NCBI RefSeq assembly: GCF_006170445.1 | Contig: NZ_VCNA01000002.1 | Span: forward strand, 372,001-436,000 | Source of the DNA: Brevibacillus dissolubilis | Lineage (GTDB): Bacteria; Bacillota; Bacilli; Brevibacillales; Brevibacillaceae | DNA length: 64,000 nucleotides | Direction of reading: 5' to 3' | Part shown: one piece after another, positions 1-8,307 of the stretch | Layout of the letters: every line of letters begins with the position of its first letter | Position numbering within the stretch: position 1 is the first letter of the stretch | Position numbers and translations under genes: made by a program | Notes under the pieces: model-generated | What the model was told of the DNA's origin: nothing | What the model saw: the letters and a program-made list of their open reading frames with translations, nothing else | Databases searched by the model: none

Positions 1-1233
1 CATGCGCACTTCATTCGGGATGAGTCCCACCATTTCGTAACGGTTGCCTGCACGGTCATGAATCGCTTCGGTCAGGAACATGAAGCCGCCGCATTCGGCA
101 AAGGTAGGCAGACCTGATTGGATGCGCCGCTTCAGCTCTTGGCGCATGTCTGCGTGCATGGCGAGAGTGGCTGCGAACTCTTCCGGGAAGCCGCCGCCGA
201 TGTAGAGAGCGTCTGCCTCTGCCGGCGGGAGTTCACCTGCAAGCGGACTGAAAAAATGCAGGGTCGCGCCGTAGGCTTGCAGCAGTTCGAGGTTTTCCTG
301 GTAGTAGAAGTTGAAAGCGGCGTCACGGGCGACGGCGATGTGGACAGGGTCTGGAGTGTAAGCGATGGACGGCGTGTGAGCCGCATGGGTTTGAACAGCA
401 TGTTCTTGGCCAGCATGCGTTTGGCCAGCAGATGCTGTGTCAACTGCCGTAGCACCAACCGCGTCACCCGCGTCACCACTCCAAGCAGCAACAGGAGCAA
501 ATAATTTCGCTTCCGGCTCCTCCACTGCCGAGCTGCCACGCGCGATCTCCATGAGCAGATCGAGATCGATTCCCGCCTCCACCTTCTCTGCGAGCTGGTC
601 AAACCACGGCTGCATCTCACCGCGCTCAATCGCAGGGATCAGGCCGAGGTGACGCTCAGGGACGCTCAGGTTTTTATCATGCAAAAGGTAGCCGATCACC
701 GGCACACCGCACATCTGCTCCACGGCGGCTTTGACCAGCTGATAATGCCCGGCACTGCCGCAACGGTTAGCGATGACTCCGGCGATCTTGACGGATGGCT
801 CAAGCGTTTGGAAGCCTTTGACGATGGCGGCTGCACTGCGGGCCATCGCTTTGACATCAACGACGAGGATCACGGGTGCATCAAGGCAAAGGCTGATCTC
901 GGCCGTACTGCCGCGGTTGCTCAGCGGGTCCTTGCCATCGTAGAAGCCCATGACACCTTCGATAACGCTCAGATCAGCGTCCTCACTTCCGCGCCAAAAA
1001 ATCTCACGCATCATGTCCGGCTCCATCATCCATGTGTCGAGGTTGCGGGAGATGCGCCCGGTTGCGGCGGTGTGATAGGACGGATCGATATAGTCGGGGC
1101 CTACCTTGAAGCCTTGGACTTGCAGACCGCGCTTTTTCAAGGCCGCCATGATGCCGATGGTGAGGGTGGTTTTGCCTGCTCCGCTGTTGGTGCCTGTGAG
1201 GACGAGACGCGGGCGGTTGCTTGCTGGGGTCAT
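1..1233 (-). CDS. cbiA: Cobyrinic acid a,c-diamide synthase CbiA (3' end off window)
   Basis: Catalyses ATP- and glutamine-dependent amidation of side chains a and c of cob(II)yrinic acid, the last corrin-ring step encoded here. The translated start reads RPRLVLTGTNSGAGKTT, a P-loop of the DTB synthetase/CobB-CobQ superfamily. It is followed by a VGPDYIDPSYH block and later by the start of the class I glutamine amidotransferase domain (IGGGFPEEFA, then FAECGGFM with the nucleophile Cys). The ATG (1231-1233) overlaps the cbiG stop in an ATGA, so translation is probably coupled. An Ala/His/Thr-rich insert of roughly 45 residues separates the synthetase and amidotransferase domains. The gene is open at the left edge, with 411 codons visible; the family is usually about 450-460. 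Confidence 0.95.
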   Translation of the reverse strand, partial: MTPASNRPRLVLTGTNSGAGKTTLTIGIMAALKKRGLQVQGFKVGPDYIDPSYHTAATGRISRNLDTWMMEPDMMREIFWRGSEDADLSVIEGVMGFYDGKDPLSNRGSTAEISLCLDAPVILVVDVKAMARSAAAIVKGFQTLEPSVKIAGVIANRCGSAGHYQLVKAAVEQMCGVPVIGYLLHDKNLSVPERHLGLIPAIERGEMQPWFDQLAEKVEAGIDLDLLMEIARGSSAVEEPEAKLFAPVAAWSGDAGDAVGATAVDTASAGQTHAGQEHAVQTHAAHTPSIAYTPDPVHIAVARDAAFNFYYQENLELLQAYGATLHFFSPLAGELPPAEADALYIGGGFPEEFAATLAMHADMRQELKRRIQSGLPTFAECGGFMFLTEAIHDRAGNRYEMVGLIPNEVRM

Positions 1234-2417
1234 ACCAGCACCTCCTCTTTCGGCTGCCAGATCGCGATGGAGATCGTGACGTTGCCGCTTTTTTGTTTAT
1301 CCAAAAGCGGCTTGTTCACTCCAGCTGACCGGAGTGCTGCCGGTTCACTGACACCGTACGCGCCTGTGTATTTATACACCGTCTCAGACGGTTCGCTAAT
1401 CGGAATTTCGTTCAGCTCGGCTGGGGTGTAAGTAACTAACTCCCAGCCGTATTTTTCACAGACAGCCAGAAGGCCCTCCTCGTCTTTTTTCAGATCGATG
1501 GTGGCGAGGTGGCGGACGCTCTTGATCGAAAGCTTCTGCGTAGCCAGCGTCTCGGTGATGACGGATTCGATCTCCTCTGCGCTCGTCCCACGGTTGCAGC
1601 CGATACCGACGACCACGGTGCGTGGGCGATAGACGATGCCGTTGGTGAGGAAGCGCGCCTCTTCTTTTGGTTCGAGCAGACGGTGCGTGATGATTAGAGC
1701 CGCGTGAAAAGACTCCTCCCACGCAGCCTGCAAGGAATCATACACACGGATATGGGATGGAATCGGCTTGTCTGGGTACATCCACCAGTTGGGCTCCCCT
1801 GCTTCTTGAATGATCGCGATCGGTTCTTCATTGACGACACTGGCACTGACAGGCGTTGCCTTCTCGAAGCTGTCGAGTCTCCAGCCGAAAGATCGGCCAA
1901 ACAGGTCGACCGGAATCGTCTGCTGTACGTCGGAAGCTGTGGTGATCACAGGCTTGGCACCGATCAGCCGGGCGATTTCGCGGGTCAGTTCATTGGCACC
2001 GCCGAGATGACCAGACAAGACGCTGATCGCATGTTCTCCACGGTCATCGACGACGACGACACCAGGGTCTGTCTTTTTATCCTGCAGGACAGGAGCCATC
2101 ATCCGGACGACAGCGCCGAGCGAGATGAAAGAGATCAACCCTGTATACTGTTTGAAAAAGTCGGGAAACAACAGGCGGACAGAGCCGTTGAACAGGCGGA
2201 TGCCGCGCTCGGCTTCGTCTCCTGTTGCGAATTTTTCCATGTAATAGAGATGGGAACCGTCGAGCTGTTCATACAGCTTGCGGGCTTTCTCCACGCCGTG
2301 CTTGGTGATGGCGACGATGGCGTAGGGGCGCTTGTCTGAGTTGGTGACCACAGATTGGGCCGCTGGGGCTGTTGTGTCGTGATCAGGTTGTGTACCCGTT
2401 TGGCTTACCTCGCTCAC
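1230..2417 (-). CDS. cbiG: Cobalt-precorrin-5A hydrolase CbiG
   Basis: Opens the delta-lactone of cobalt-precorrin-5A and releases acetaldehyde in the anaerobic B12 pathway. The family pattern runs AIVAITKHGVEKA near the N-terminus, GLISFISLGAVVR, then VVVDDRGEHAISVLSGHLGGAN, and a C-terminal CbiG domain with VVVGIGCNRGTSAEEI. The protein is 395 residues. It starts with GTG inside a GTGA overlap with the upstream cbiF stop and has AAGGAG about 9 nt upstream. About 30 N-terminal residues before the conserved domain are Thr/Gln/Ala-rich and have no family counterpart that I recognise. Confidence 0.95.
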   Translation of the reverse strand: MSEVSQTGTQPDHDTTAPAAQSVVTNSDKRPYAIVAITKHGVEKARKLYEQLDGSHLYYMEKFATGDEAERGIRLFNGSVRLLFPDFFKQYTGLISFISLGAVVRMMAPVLQDKKTDPGVVVVDDRGEHAISVLSGHLGGANELTREIARLIGAKPVITTASDVQQTIPVDLFGRSFGWRLDSFEKATPVSASVVNEEPIAIIQEAGEPNWWMYPDKPIPSHIRVYDSLQAAWEESFHAALIITHRLLEPKEEARFLTNGIVYRPRTVVVGIGCNRGTSAEEIESVITETLATQKLSIKSVRHLATIDLKKDEEGLLAVCEKYGWELVTYTPAELNEIPISEPSETVYKYTGAYGVSEPAALRSAGVNKPLLDKQKSGNVTISIAIWQPKEEVLV

Positions 2418-3217
2418 GGCTGTGACACTCCTTTGCGGAAGCGGTGCGTGAAGCTGGCATCATACAGCTTGGAGCGATGCTCGGAGTGGTCGTGAAGACC
2501 CGGATCAAGCGCCCAGCCAGCGAGAATCATCGCATGGCTGCGGATTCCGTTGGCGGCCATGTCGGCGTCGAGATTGGCGAGTGTAGTGCGGACGATTTTT
2601 TGATCCGGCCAAGAGGCGCGTTGCACGACAGCGACAGGCGTATCTTCAGTCCAGCCTGCATCGTACAGCTCTTTTACCACTTTTTTGGTCAAGGTCGCGC
2701 TGAGGTACAGGGCGATCGTGCTGTGGTGGCTGGCGAGGTCCTTGAGCTTTTCCAGCTCTGGCACAGGGGTACGACCTTCCGCGCGGGTGAGGATCAGGGT
2801 CTGGGTCAGTTCAGGGACGGTCAGTTCGGCCTGTACAGCGGCGGCTGCGGCAAACACGGAGCTGACTCCTGGGACGATCGTGTAGGCGATGCCTGCTTTT
2901 TTCAGCAATACCATCTGTTCGAGGATCGCGCCATAGACGGACGGGTCACCGGTATGTACACGTGCTACGCTTTTGCCTGCGCGGACGCGGTCGATCATGA
3001 TGTCAACCATTTCATCGAGGGAGAGTCCAGCGCTCTTGATCACTTCGGCGTCAGGATGGGCTTTGGCGATCAGGTCGTCGTTGACGAGGGAGTCGGTGTA
3101 CATGACGACGTCTGCGTTGGTCAGGATGTTGAACCCTTTTACCGTGATCAGGTCAGGGTCGCCTGGGCCTGCGCCGACAATATAGACTTGTTTTTCCAGT
3201 TGGATGGATGTAGACAT
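2414..3217 (-). CDS. cbiF: Cobalt-precorrin-4 C11-methyltransferase CbiF
   Basis: SAM-dependent methylation at C11 of the corrin ring. At 267 residues it is the normal length for the tetrapyrrole methylase family. It begins VYIVGAGPGDPDLIT (the N-terminal GxGxGD SAM motif), continues with VARVHTGDPSVYGA and YTIVPGVSSVFAAAA, the usual landmarks of CbiF/CobM, and ends with a C-terminal ILAGWALDP block. The ribosome site AAAGGGG lies about 8 nt before the ATG. It is preceded by cbiL with a 4-nt gap and overlaps cbiG, so the three genes are one transcription and translation unit. Confidence 0.96.
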   Translation of the reverse strand: MSTSIQLEKQVYIVGAGPGDPDLITVKGFNILTNADVVMYTDSLVNDDLIAKAHPDAEVIKSAGLSLDEMVDIMIDRVRAGKSVARVHTGDPSVYGAILEQMVLLKKAGIAYTIVPGVSSVFAAAAAVQAELTVPELTQTLILTRAEGRTPVPELEKLKDLASHHSTIALYLSATLTKKVVKELYDAGWTEDTPVAVVQRASWPDQKIVRTTLANLDADMAANGIRSHAMILAGWALDPGLHDHSEHRSKLYDASFTHRFRKGVSQP

Positions 3218-3221
3218 GGTG

Positions 3222-4034
3222 CTATTCCCCTTTCCGTACGACCATCAGGGTGAGATATTCCAGCTCTTCACCGCGCAGCTCTTCTACGTTGCGCCAGATG
3301 GTTTCTTCGCCTGAGGTTACTTTGGTCACGACAGATGCCGCGCGGGTGAGACCCAGTTCGTCGAGCAGGTCGATGATCAGGTCAAGCACCTTGGCTACCT
3401 TCAAAAAGATCACGGTATCGTGGGACACCAACGCTTGGCGCATCGCTTCGCGGTCGTCGAGCGCCGGGATGATCGCCACCTGCTCATCACCGTCTGCGAG
3501 CGGTACGCCGATGCGGGCTGCAGCGCCGAGTACAGACGAGATGCCTGGGACGGTCACGATTGGTACGTCAGGGTGTTTGCTGTTCATTTCACGGGCCATG
3601 TGGATGAAGGTGCTGTAGAGATTCGGGTCGCCCTCGGTGACGAAGACGACGTTTTTGCCTTCGGCGAGCTTGGCGTAGACCTGCTCCACGGTTTTGCCCC
3701 ATTGCTTCTGCAGGACGTTGATGTCGCGGGTCATTGGGAAGATCAGGCCGAGCATCTCTTTTTGCAGGCCGCGGGTGTAGTGCTCAACGATGCTATAGGC
3801 GTAGCTTTTGCTGCCGGAGCGTTTGCTTGGGTAGGCGATCACGTCGGCTTCCTTCATCATGCGGAAGGCTTTGATCGTGATCAGCTCAGGATCGCCAGGG
3901 CCGATGCCGACGCCGTACAGGGTGCCGACTGTGGTGGCTTGGGTGCTTGCGGATGTATGGGACGGCTGTGTGGAGCCTGTTGTGTTCGCGCTTGTTGGAG
4001 CTTGGGTGATGGTGCTTTGGTCGATGGTTGTCAT
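3222..4034 (-). CDS. cbiL: Cobalt-precorrin-2 C20-methyltransferase CbiL
   Basis: Methylates C20 of cobalt-factor II/precorrin-2, an early ring-contraction step. The tetrapyrrole methylase core starts at about residue 38 with LYGVGIGPGDPELITIKA. FVTEGDPNLYSTF and VTVPGISSVLGAAA follow, which separate CbiL/CobI from other methylases of the family. The first roughly 37 residues are an unusual Thr/Ser/Gln-rich low-complexity extension. The start is supported by GGGAGGGAG about 9 nt upstream. A 90-nt gap separates it from cbiET, the largest gap in this half of the operon. Confidence 0.94.
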   Translation of the reverse strand: MTTIDQSTITQAPTSANTTGSTQPSHTSASTQATTVGTLYGVGIGPGDPELITIKAFRMMKEADVIAYPSKRSGSKSYAYSIVEHYTRGLQKEMLGLIFPMTRDINVLQKQWGKTVEQVYAKLAEGKNVVFVTEGDPNLYSTFIHMAREMNSKHPDVPIVTVPGISSVLGAAARIGVPLADGDEQVAIIPALDDREAMRQALVSHDTVIFLKVAKVLDLIIDLLDELGLTRAASVVTKVTSGEETIWRNVEELRGEELEYLTLMVVRKGE

Positions 4035-4124
4035 ATGGGGTACTCCCTCCCTTGGTTGGGTGCTGTTGCTTCGCTTTGATCTACTGGTGAGGTTATTGCA
4101 TCGGGTTTTCGTCGCGGTGGCGGT

Positions 4125-5396
4125 TTATGCGTCCTGCGCTGTCTCTTCCGCCGCTTCTGGCATTGCTTTTTTCATCGTGATGATATAGACCGGATTCAAT
4201 CCTTCCAATCGGGTCAGGTGCAGAATCGGCTTGCTCCGCGCTACGGATACCATCGTGACGGAGACGTCGAGGCCAAGTGATTTGGCGGCCTGCATCGCTT
4301 CGTACAGATTTTCAATCGTGACGGCATTGAGCACGATCCGCCCATTTTCGCGCAGGCGTCCGGCGCATTGGGCCAACAGCTCTGGCAGTTCACCACCGCT
4401 GCCGCCGATGAAGACCGCATCCGGGTCAGGGAATGAATCGAGTCCAGCAGGTGCTTTGGCATGGACAAAGGTGATATCGGTGCGGAACTTGTATGCATTG
4501 GCACGAGCATTTTCGAGGTCGGCTTCATTCTTCTCTACGGCATAAATCTGACCATACGGAGCCAGCTTCGCCGCTTCAACAGCAATGGAGCCGGTGCATG
4601 TCCCGATGTCCCAGACGATGCTGTCTTTTTGCAGGTTCAATTCAGCTAAACTGATGACACGTACCTCTTTTTTCGTGATCAATCCCTTGTCAGGCTTGCG
4701 CTGGATGAACTCTTCGTCAGGGATGCCGACCGTCCACGTGCGCGGAACGACTCCCTGCTTTCGGCGCAGGATCACGACATTGAGCGGGTCGATCTCGGTC
4801 TCCCGAGCCAGTTCATCCAAGCGAAACCAGCGGCAACGCTCTTCTTTGCTGTCCAAGCGCTCAGCGACGAAGGCATCGTACTCCTCCATGCCATAAGAAA
4901 GCAGGTACTTGGCGATCACGGACGGCGTATTTTCGTTGTCGGTCAAAAGCGCTACCTTTTCCTCGCCGTCGATGCGCTGAGCCAAGCCCAGCATCGGTCT
5001 GCCGTGTACGCTGTCGATGTGGGCGTCATTGCTGCTTTCCTTCATCCGGGCGAATGCCAGCTGGATGCTGGAAAAGTGCGGGATGATCGTCACGGTTTCT
5101 TTGCCCAGCTTGCTTGCAAGAAGTCCACCCACGCCAAAAAACATCGGGTCACCGGAAGCAAGCACCGCGACCTGTTTGCCGTCTTTTGCCGCTTTGCGGA
5201 TTTTTTCGATGATGGATAATAATCCGCCCTTAAATACCCAGCGCTCGCTGAATACTTCTGGGAAAAATTCAAGATGCCGCTCTCCCCCTACGAGAACATC
5301 AGCGGCGTGTATTGCTTCGATCGCGTGCGGATGCAGGCTCGGATGCCCGTCATCCCCGATCCCGATCACGGTTACCGGTGTCTTCGTTGCCATCAT
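4125..5396 (-). CDS. cbiET: Fused cobalt-precorrin-7 C5-methyltransferase / C15-methyltransferase (decarboxylating) CbiE-CbiT
   Basis: One polypeptide of 423 residues carries both late methylation activities (C5 and C15) plus decarboxylation of the C12 acetate, as in CobL. Residues 1 to about 210 are the CbiE tetrapyrrole methylase (VTVIGIGDDG, then VAVLASGDPMFFGVG). From about 225 the CbiT Rossmann methyltransferase follows (ITKKEVRVI, DIGTCTGSIAVEAAK, FIGGSGGELPE). GGGAGGG lies 7-8 nt before two consecutive ATG codons; I use the first. The start lies 47 nt inside the end of cbiD, a long overlap that fits the core domain starting at residue 8. Confidence 0.94.
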   Translation of the reverse strand: MMATKTPVTVIGIGDDGHPSLHPHAIEAIHAADVLVGGERHLEFFPEVFSERWVFKGGLLSIIEKIRKAAKDGKQVAVLASGDPMFFGVGGLLASKLGKETVTIIPHFSSIQLAFARMKESSNDAHIDSVHGRPMLGLAQRIDGEEKVALLTDNENTPSVIAKYLLSYGMEEYDAFVAERLDSKEERCRWFRLDELARETEIDPLNVVILRRKQGVVPRTWTVGIPDEEFIQRKPDKGLITKKEVRVISLAELNLQKDSIVWDIGTCTGSIAVEAAKLAPYGQIYAVEKNEADLENARANAYKFRTDITFVHAKAPAGLDSFPDPDAVFIGGSGGELPELLAQCAGRLRENGRIVLNAVTIENLYEAMQAAKSLGLDVSVTMVSVARSKPILHLTRLEGLNPVYIITMKKAMPEAAEETAQDA

Positions 5397-6618
5397 ATAC
5401 CGCCCTCCCTAGTATCTCTCCCTGCAAAGTCGTAAGGATCGTCTCGATCTCTACGTCTTTGCCCACATGGTTATATATCTCTTTTCCACAATATATGGCG
5501 AGTCTGTCAAAAAACGAATGCAATCCCGCCGCCATCATCAAATCTCCTGCATGAGAGGCGGTATTGGCGGTGCGAATCTGCTCCTGCAGCTCCTCGTCCG
5601 CACCAGACTCTGCGGCGACCCGGGCGAGGAAGCCGAAGTCAACCGGGGCGCTTTTGGAGTGCACCATCATGACGCCTTGGGCTACCTTCGACAGCTTGCC
5701 CATCATGCCGACGACGGTCATTCGGTGAAAGCCCTGCTTTTTGCCGATCATCGCGCTGAAGCCGACGAAATCGCCCATCTGGATAAAGGCTTCCTCCGGC
5801 CAGTCCGGGTAGAGCTCCATCGCCTTCTTCTCGCTGCGTCCCCCAGTGGTGAGCGCGAGTGCTTGGCAACCACCTGCTTTTGCCACCTTGATCGCTTGGG
5901 CGACAGAGGCTTTGTAAGCTGCGGTGGAAAAAGGAACGACGATACCGCGCGTGCCGAGGATGGAGATGCCTCCGAGGATGCCGAGCCGTTCGTTGAGCGT
6001 CTTTTTGGCGATCTGTTCTCCGTCTGGGACCGAGATGATGACCGATACGCCATGGTTCGGCTCCAGACAGTCGATCTCTTGGTCTCGTAGTACTTCGTCG
6101 ACCACCTCGGTAATCATCTTGCGCGGGACAGGGTTGATCGCCGCTTCGCCGACTGCTACGGCTAGACCGGGTTTAGTGACACGACCGACACCGATCCCGC
6201 CGTCCAGCACGAATCCCGGCTGCTCCTGCCATGCGACACGCGACAGGATCAAGGCTCCGTGCGTAGCGTCCGGGTCGTCCCCGCCGTCTTTGATGATGCC
6301 GGATTCGACCCAATCGTCGCCGCGCTCCTGTTGGACGATCTGAAAGGTGACGCGTTCACCAATCGGCAAAAGGATCTCCACCTCGTTGACGGGTGCCCCG
6401 GTGCAGAGCGCCAGCAGAGACGCTTTGGTTGCCGCTGTGGCGCATGAGCCTGTGGTGTAGCCGTGACGCAGTGGTTTGTCTGTATTTTCAGGTGCTGAAG
6501 CCTTCACTGATGATTGGCCCGCTGGACTGTTTGGATAATCCGGCTGGGTAGGACGGTCTGCACTCGCTTGTTCGTTCTCGTGCGCCTGGGCGTTCGCGGC
6601 GCTCTTTTCTTCCTTCAT
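5350..6618 (-). CDS. cbiD: Cobalt-precorrin-5B C1-methyltransferase CbiD
   Basis: SAM-dependent C1 methylation of cobalt-precorrin-5B. The signature HGYTTGSCATAATKAS appears at about residue 52, followed by long conserved stretches including GHSKSAP-like VHSKSAPVDF and a glycine-rich GIVVPFSTAAY segment. The first 50 residues are Ala/Pro/Gln/Ser-rich and have no counterpart in typical CbiD (about 360-380 residues); this is one of several such extensions in the operon. It starts 2 nt after the cbiC stop. Confidence 0.95.
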   Translation of the reverse strand: MKEEKSAANAQAHENEQASADRPTQPDYPNSPAGQSSVKASAPENTDKPLRHGYTTGSCATAATKASLLALCTGAPVNEVEILLPIGERVTFQIVQQERGDDWVESGIIKDGGDDPDATHGALILSRVAWQEQPGFVLDGGIGVGRVTKPGLAVAVGEAAINPVPRKMITEVVDEVLRDQEIDCLEPNHGVSVIISVPDGEQIAKKTLNERLGILGGISILGTRGIVVPFSTAAYKASVAQAIKVAKAGGCQALALTTGGRSEKKAMELYPDWPEEAFIQMGDFVGFSAMIGKKQGFHRMTVVGMMGKLSKVAQGVMMVHSKSAPVDFGFLARVAAESGADEELQEQIRTANTASHAGDLMMAAGLHSFFDRLAIYCGKEIYNHVGKDVEIETILTTLQGEILGRAVYDGNEDTGNRDRDRG

Positions 6619-6620
6619 GT

Positions 6621-7286
6621 TTACTTAGTGCCTGCCAGTTCTTTGGCCATCAGGGACAGCGCATTGACGGAGGCTACGGCTACCGGGCTGCCGCCTTTAC
6701 GCCCGATGTTGGTGATGAACGGGATGTCGAGCTTCGCCAGCTCTTCCTTGGATTCAGCAGCGCTGACGAATCCGACCGGCACACCGATGACCAGTGATGG
6801 CTTGGCGATGCCTTCCTTGACGAGGCGGATCAGCTCAAGCAGAGCGGTCGGAGCGTTCCCGATCGCGTAGATGCCGCCTTGGACTTCACGCACGGCCTTG
6901 CGGATGGAGATGATGGCGCGGGTGGTGTTTTCTTTTTTCGCTTCTGCCATGACATCTGCGTCGGAGATGTATACCTTCACATCACCGCCAAAAGACTCCA
7001 GGCGCGGCTTGCTGATCCCCACCTGCACCATCTGTACGTCGGCTACGATGGACTCCCCGCGTTGGATTGCTTGAATCCCTGCTTGGATTGCATCCGGGTG
7101 AAAAATCATGCTGTGTCCAAACTCGAAGTCAGCGGTCGCATGGATGACACGCTGTGCGACACGGTATTGTTCAGGGGTGTAGGCGTGTTCGCCAAGCTCC
7201 TCGGTGATGATCTCGAAGCTTTTTTCCTCGATCTCTTGCGGTTGGATGGTGAGCGGTTGGAATTCGGTGTGGAAAATGGATGACAT
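6621..7286 (-). CDS. cbiC: Cobalt-precorrin-8 methylmutase CbiC
   Basis: Moves the methyl group from C11 to C12 to give cobyrinic acid. The 221 residues match the family. IHATADFEFGHSM contains the catalytic His region of CobH/CbiC, and FITNIGRKGGSPVAVA closes the protein. AAGGAGG lies 8 nt before the ATG. The 238 nt between this start and the cbiJ stop (7287-7524) are AT-rich on the cbiC side and contain a short direct repeat (TTTGATGTTTCAGC-like, near 7420) and four ATTC units near 7480. They may hold a secondary promoter, but I see no convincing pair of boxes. Confidence 0.95.
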   Translation of the reverse strand: MSSIFHTEFQPLTIQPQEIEEKSFEIITEELGEHAYTPEQYRVAQRVIHATADFEFGHSMIFHPDAIQAGIQAIQRGESIVADVQMVQVGISKPRLESFGGDVKVYISDADVMAEAKKENTTRAIISIRKAVREVQGGIYAIGNAPTALLELIRLVKEGIAKPSLVIGVPVGFVSAAESKEELAKLDIPFITNIGRKGGSPVAVASVNALSLMAKELAGTK

Positions 7287-7524
7287 GGGGGTGGCCTCCT
7301 TGGGAAAATGAGTTTTTATGTTTGGTTTTGGTGTTTACATAATGTTTTTATGTTTATCAAATTTATTTAGTAATATTTAAAAATTGATGAACGCTTTTTG
7401 GAGATGCTTTTGATGTTTCAGCCGTTTGATGTTTCAGCTTTTCAGTCTCTTCGTTGATCCTTGCGTTCTAAACATTGATTCATTCATTCATTCATGGCCT
7501 GGACGTATCCGCTCACAACGTCTT

Positions 7525-8307
7525 TTAACGGACAGCCTGCGCTTGTTTATTCGCAGCCAACGCCTGCAACACACCGTCAAAATCACTGTACAGCGCACCA
7601 TACGTAAGCTTCGGACGGTCGATCATGATCGTGAAAATGCCCAGCTCCATCGCCGCCTCCAGCTTCTCGTCGACGGCACCGACCTGACCGCTCTCCTTGG
7701 TGATCATCGTGGTGACCCCATAGTGCTGATACAGCGCTGCGTTCATCTCCTTGGAAAAAGGGCCTTGCATGGCAACGATGTTTTTCTGCTCGACACCCAG
7801 CTCCTCGCATTTTTCCATGTTGTCCTTGCGCGGCAGCATGCGGGCGACGAGCCTGATGTCTGGGTCCCCAATCAGATGCTTGGCAAAAATCCCGAGTGTT
7901 TTGCTGCCCGTGGTCAGCATGACGACGCCTTTGCGTTCTTTGGCGGCGAGTGCTGCGGTCTGGTAGTCCGGAACGATCTGGACGTTAGGGTGATGGATGT
8001 AGCTGCGGGTCTCCCGCTCGTAGCGGATATATGGGACACCCAGCTCCTCTGCTGCGGCCATCGCGTTCTTAGAGGCTTCCTCGGCAAACGGATGGGAAGC
8101 GTCGACGATGGTGGTCACGCCCTGTTCTTTGGCAAAGGCGACCATCTCCGGCTGCGGCAAACGCCCGACGCGGACTTGGATCTGTTCATCCTGCAGGCTT
8201 TTCGCGGCGGAATCGGTGACGACGGTGGCGATCAGCGGATAGCCTTCGTTTTGGAGCAAAACAGCCAATTCGCGGGCATCGCTGGTTCCGGCGAGAAAGA
8301 GGATCAT
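7525..8307 (-). CDS. cbiJ: Cobalt-precorrin-6A reductase CbiJ
   Basis: NAD(P)H-dependent reduction of the ring of cobalt-precorrin-6A. It is 260 residues with an N-terminal ILFLAGTSDARELA nucleotide-binding motif, TTIVDASHPFAEEAS (the DASHPFA signature of CobK/CbiJ) and GVVMLTTGSKTL. The ATG overlaps the cbiX stop as ATGA, so the two are translationally coupled. It is the last gene before the largest internal gap of the operon. Confidence 0.94.
   Translation of the reverse strand: MILFLAGTSDARELAVLLQNEGYPLIATVVTDSAAKSLQDEQIQVRVGRLPQPEMVAFAKEQGVTTIVDASHPFAEEASKNAMAAAEELGVPYIRYERETRSYIHHPNVQIVPDYQTAALAAKERKGVVMLTTGSKTLGIFAKHLIGDPDIRLVARMLPRKDNMEKCEELGVEQKNIVAMQGPFSKEMNAALYQHYGVTTMITKESGQVGAVDEKLEAAMELGIFTIMIDRPKLTYGALYSDFDGVLQALAANKQAQAVR

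Noticed and set aside
7287-7524. Second riboswitch or promoter before cbiC
   Set aside because: AT-rich sequence with short repeats but no B12 box and no convincing -35/-10 pair.
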